Shown piece by piece: positions 62,403 to 64,000 of a stretch of DNA of 64,000 bases. The stretch is from positions 1 to 64,000 of the forward strand of contig NZ_JAKIKQ010000015.1 of the NCBI RefSeq assembly GCF_023284045.1, given 5' to 3'. Within the stretch, counting starts at the first letter, position 1, and every line of letters starts with the position of its first letter. Under the pieces are notes generated by a model, which searched no databases, had not been told where the DNA came from, and saw nothing but the letters and a program-made list of their open reading frames with translations. The translations under genes were made by a program, and so were the position numbers. The DNA comes from Shewanella kaireitica. Its GTDB lineage: Bacteria > Pseudomonadota > Gammaproteobacteria > Enterobacterales > Shewanellaceae.

Positions 62403-62927
62403 GTGGCCAAGAGTGCTCGGCTGGAGCTACGACAGTTTTCGGCGGCTGACGCAGAAGGTTTCTATCGACTTAATAAGGACCCTCAAGTACTCAAATATAC
62501 TGGCGATAATGCGTTTGCAGATATAGCTGATGCCGCTCGTTTTATTCGAGATTATGACCAGTACCGATTGCATGGTTTTGGTCGTTGGTCGCTTTATTTA
62601 ATTGAGACGCAAGAGTACATAGGTTTTTGCGGTTTAAGTCGGCTCAACGTTATGGCGGATGTTGATCTCGGTTTTAGAATCGCACGTCAACATTGGCGCC
62701 AAGGCTATGCTACTGAGGCTGCGAAGGCGGCAATTTTGTTAGCTCAAAAACGCTATGGCTTAAGCCGTTTGATTGCTCGAGCCAAGCTTGATAATCTCGC
62801 TTCAATCTCTACCCTGGAAAAGCTCGGTTTTATTGCTACCGCAAATGTTGGTAACAAAGATAGCTGGGAGCACTTCTGTTTAAATATCGATGATATTGTA
62901 GATAGTGGTAGTGTTAGCATCGTTTAA
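62403..62927 (+). CDS. GNAT-family N-acetyltransferase
   Basis: A protein of about 174 residues with the RimJ/RimL-type pattern: RLELRQFSAADAEGFYRLNKDPQVLKYTGD, then the acetyl-CoA loop RQHWRQGYATEAAKAAI and LDNLASISTLEKLGF near the end. No ATG lies at the expected N-terminus. GTG 62403 or TTG 62397, 4-10 bp past the diguanylate cyclase stop, are the likely starts, with translation coupled to the upstream gene. Substrate unknown. Confidence 0.85.
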   Translation: MAKSARLELRQFSAADAEGFYRLNKDPQVLKYTGDNAFADIADAARFIRDYDQYRLHGFGRWSLYLIETQEYIGFCGLSRLNVMADVDLGFRIARQHWRQGYATEAAKAAILLAQKRYGLSRLIARAKLDNLASISTLEKLGFIATANVGNKDSWEHFCLNIDDIVDSGSVSIV

Positions 62928-62948
62928 GTTTTTCTAGGATTAATATTA

Positions 62949-63647
62949 ATGACACCTCAAGTATTGGTAAAGCAGATTTCCGGTTTGTATTGCGGTTCAA
63001 GTATTGTTGATTTGGGTGTTGTACAGTCGGCTATTAATCAAAAGTCAGCAGTGAGTCAGTTAGTTGTGGGTTCTGAACATGTGGAAGGGGATGCACAAGC
63101 TGACCCTAAGCATCATGGCGGTCTTGATAGGGTGCTGCACCATTTCCCGCGTGAACATTACGGCCAGTATCGTCGCTGGGACCTTATATCAGGTTTTAAA
63201 GATGCGCCAGCGATGGGCGAAAATATCAGCACTGTTGGACTCGATGAGCACCAAGTAAATATCGGTGACATTATTCAAATAGGTGAAGTAAAACTGCAGG
63301 TGACTCAGCCTCGCTCACCCTGTTTTAAGCTAAACCTACAATTTGACCACCAAGAGTTTGCTTTGGCGATGCAGCAAAGTGGCCGCTGTGGCTGGTTTTA
63401 CCGTGTGCTGGAGCCAGGAACTATACATGCGAGCGATACGATTACGCTGTTAGAGCGTTGCTCTGATATCAGCATTGCCGAAGCGATGCATATCTACTTT
63501 TTACCCGAGTTTGATGCGGTTCAGTATCAACGTTTAGCAGATTGTTCGGGACTAGCCGCTTCTTGGGTGAGCAGTTTACAGCGCCGCATCGATAATAATG
63601 CCATTGAAGATTGGCAAATGCGCTTATATGGCGTACAACAAGCTTAG
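62949..63647 (+). CDS. MOSC-domain protein (YiiM-like)
   Basis: The 232-residue protein has a MOSC domain (about 40-165; DPKHHGGLDRVLHHFPREHY, MGENISTVGL, and the Cys in QPRSPCFKLN). A C-terminal three-helix domain follows (ISIAEAMHIYF, LSWVSSLQRRI-like). MOSC proteins handle sulfur or molybdenum-cofactor-bound groups; E. coli YiiM reduces N-hydroxylated purines. It lies 21 bp after the GNAT gene. Confidence 0.9.
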   Translation: MTPQVLVKQISGLYCGSSIVDLGVVQSAINQKSAVSQLVVGSEHVEGDAQADPKHHGGLDRVLHHFPREHYGQYRRWDLISGFKDAPAMGENISTVGLDEHQVNIGDIIQIGEVKLQVTQPRSPCFKLNLQFDHQEFALAMQQSGRCGWFYRVLEPGTIHASDTITLLERCSDISIAEAMHIYFLPEFDAVQYQRLADCSGLAASWVSSLQRRIDNNAIEDWQMRLYGVQQA

Positions 63648-63677
63648 TTTTTATTAATCATTTCAAGGAATAGAATT

Positions 63678-64000
63678 GTGACACAAGATGAAAAGAACAT
63701 GGGGATCGTCGTTCATTTAGCTAGTTTCTCCGGCTATTTGATCCCGTTTGGCAGTATTTTAGGGCCATTAATCGTTTGGTTAATGAAGCGAGATGAGCTG
63801 CCATTTGTTGATAGCTGCGGTCGCAACTGCTTAAATTTTAAAATTAGCATCGCAATCTACGCGATGATCAGCGCTGTTTTAATGTTGGTTGGTATCGGCT
63901 TTATTTTGCTGGGCATTATCGCGATTGTAGATATTGTATTTACTATTATCGCAGCGATGAAAGCCAGTGAAGGTGAGAGTTATAAGTACCCAATGTCGAT
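63678..64000 (+). CDS. DUF4870-family membrane protein, cut by the window end
   Basis: The frame begins with GTG 63678, with AAGGA 8 bases upstream, and is open to the window edge (107 codons). It encodes MTQDEKNMGIVVHLASFSGY, then two hydrophobic segments around PFGSILGPLIVWLMKR. The Cys-containing VDSCGRNCLNFKISIAIY and a C-terminal KASEGESYKYP complete the visible part. This is the DUF4870 (Tic20-like) pattern. Function unknown; almost complete at the cut. Confidence 0.85.
   Translation, partial: MTQDEKNMGIVVHLASFSGYLIPFGSILGPLIVWLMKRDELPFVDSCGRNCLNFKISIAIYAMISAVLMLVGIGFILLGIIAIVDIVFTIIAAMKASEGESYKYPMS

Overview
The window looks like a chromosomal segment of a Shewanella-type marine gammaproteobacterium. 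The grounds are the cytochrome c4/engB/Spot 42/polA neighbourhood, a KdkA-type Kdo kinase, a DUF2986 small protein, a GlyGly-CTERM protease, and a double formate dehydrogenase locus with Tat-targeted small proteins. This assignment rests on gene content and recalled family knowledge; no database search was run. No insertion sequence, prophage, CRISPR array, rRNA or tRNA was recognised.

Layout. (1) 0-6 kb: a probable CsrB/CsrC-family RNA on the minus strand, cytochrome c4, engB, a possible second small RNA, Spot 42 (spf) and polA. The order csr RNA - engB - spf - polA matches the E. coli csrC - yihA - spf - polA neighbourhood. (2) 6-12.7 kb: elbB, a GT9 glycosyltransferase, glpG, glpE, the kbl-tdh threonine catabolic pair and a TetR regulator. 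(3) 12.8-26.4 kb: the LPS core locus. It holds waaA, kdkA, three GT9 heptosyltransferase-like genes, a GT80 sialyltransferase-like gene, a MurG-like glycosyltransferase, hldD and hldE. Embedded in it is a three-gene set resembling teichoic-acid chemistry: a glycerol-1-phosphate dehydrogenase-like protein, a TagD-like cytidylyltransferase and a CDP-glycerol glycerophosphotransferase-like protein. (4) 26.5-41.6 kb: mixed housekeeping and envelope genes (DUF2986, gltS, LysE exporter, acyltransferase, NRDE protein, ZIP-like/permease fusion, MarC, GH63 glycosidase, M6 protease, ubiC, FliL-like, rlmF). (5) 41.7-59.2 kb: the formate dehydrogenase region. It contains a one-component regulator, fdhD, DUF3305/DUF3306, a multi-cluster ferredoxin, a TorD-like chaperone, two tandem copies of [Tat small protein - fdhA - fdhB - fdhC], and a radical-SAM HemN-like gene. 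(6) 59.3-64 kb: a small conserved-looking protein, a PfkB kinase, a Cache-GGDEF diguanylate cyclase, a GNAT acetyltransferase, a MOSC protein and the start of a DUF4870 gene cut by the window edge.

How it fits together. The LPS genes provide ADP-heptose (hldE, hldD), Kdo transfer and phosphorylation (waaA, kdkA) and several transferases for core extension. The glycerol-phosphate set and the GT80 enzyme suggest unusual core or surface decorations. The formate genes give two periplasmic, Cys-type, b-cytochrome-linked formate dehydrogenases with dedicated maturation factors. A near-consensus FNR-type site lies ahead of the maturation operon. The most unusual features are the glycerol-1-phosphate/CDP-glycerol module and the GT80 enzyme in an LPS locus, the FdhD whose CXXC motif is displaced, and the RNA genes at the left end.
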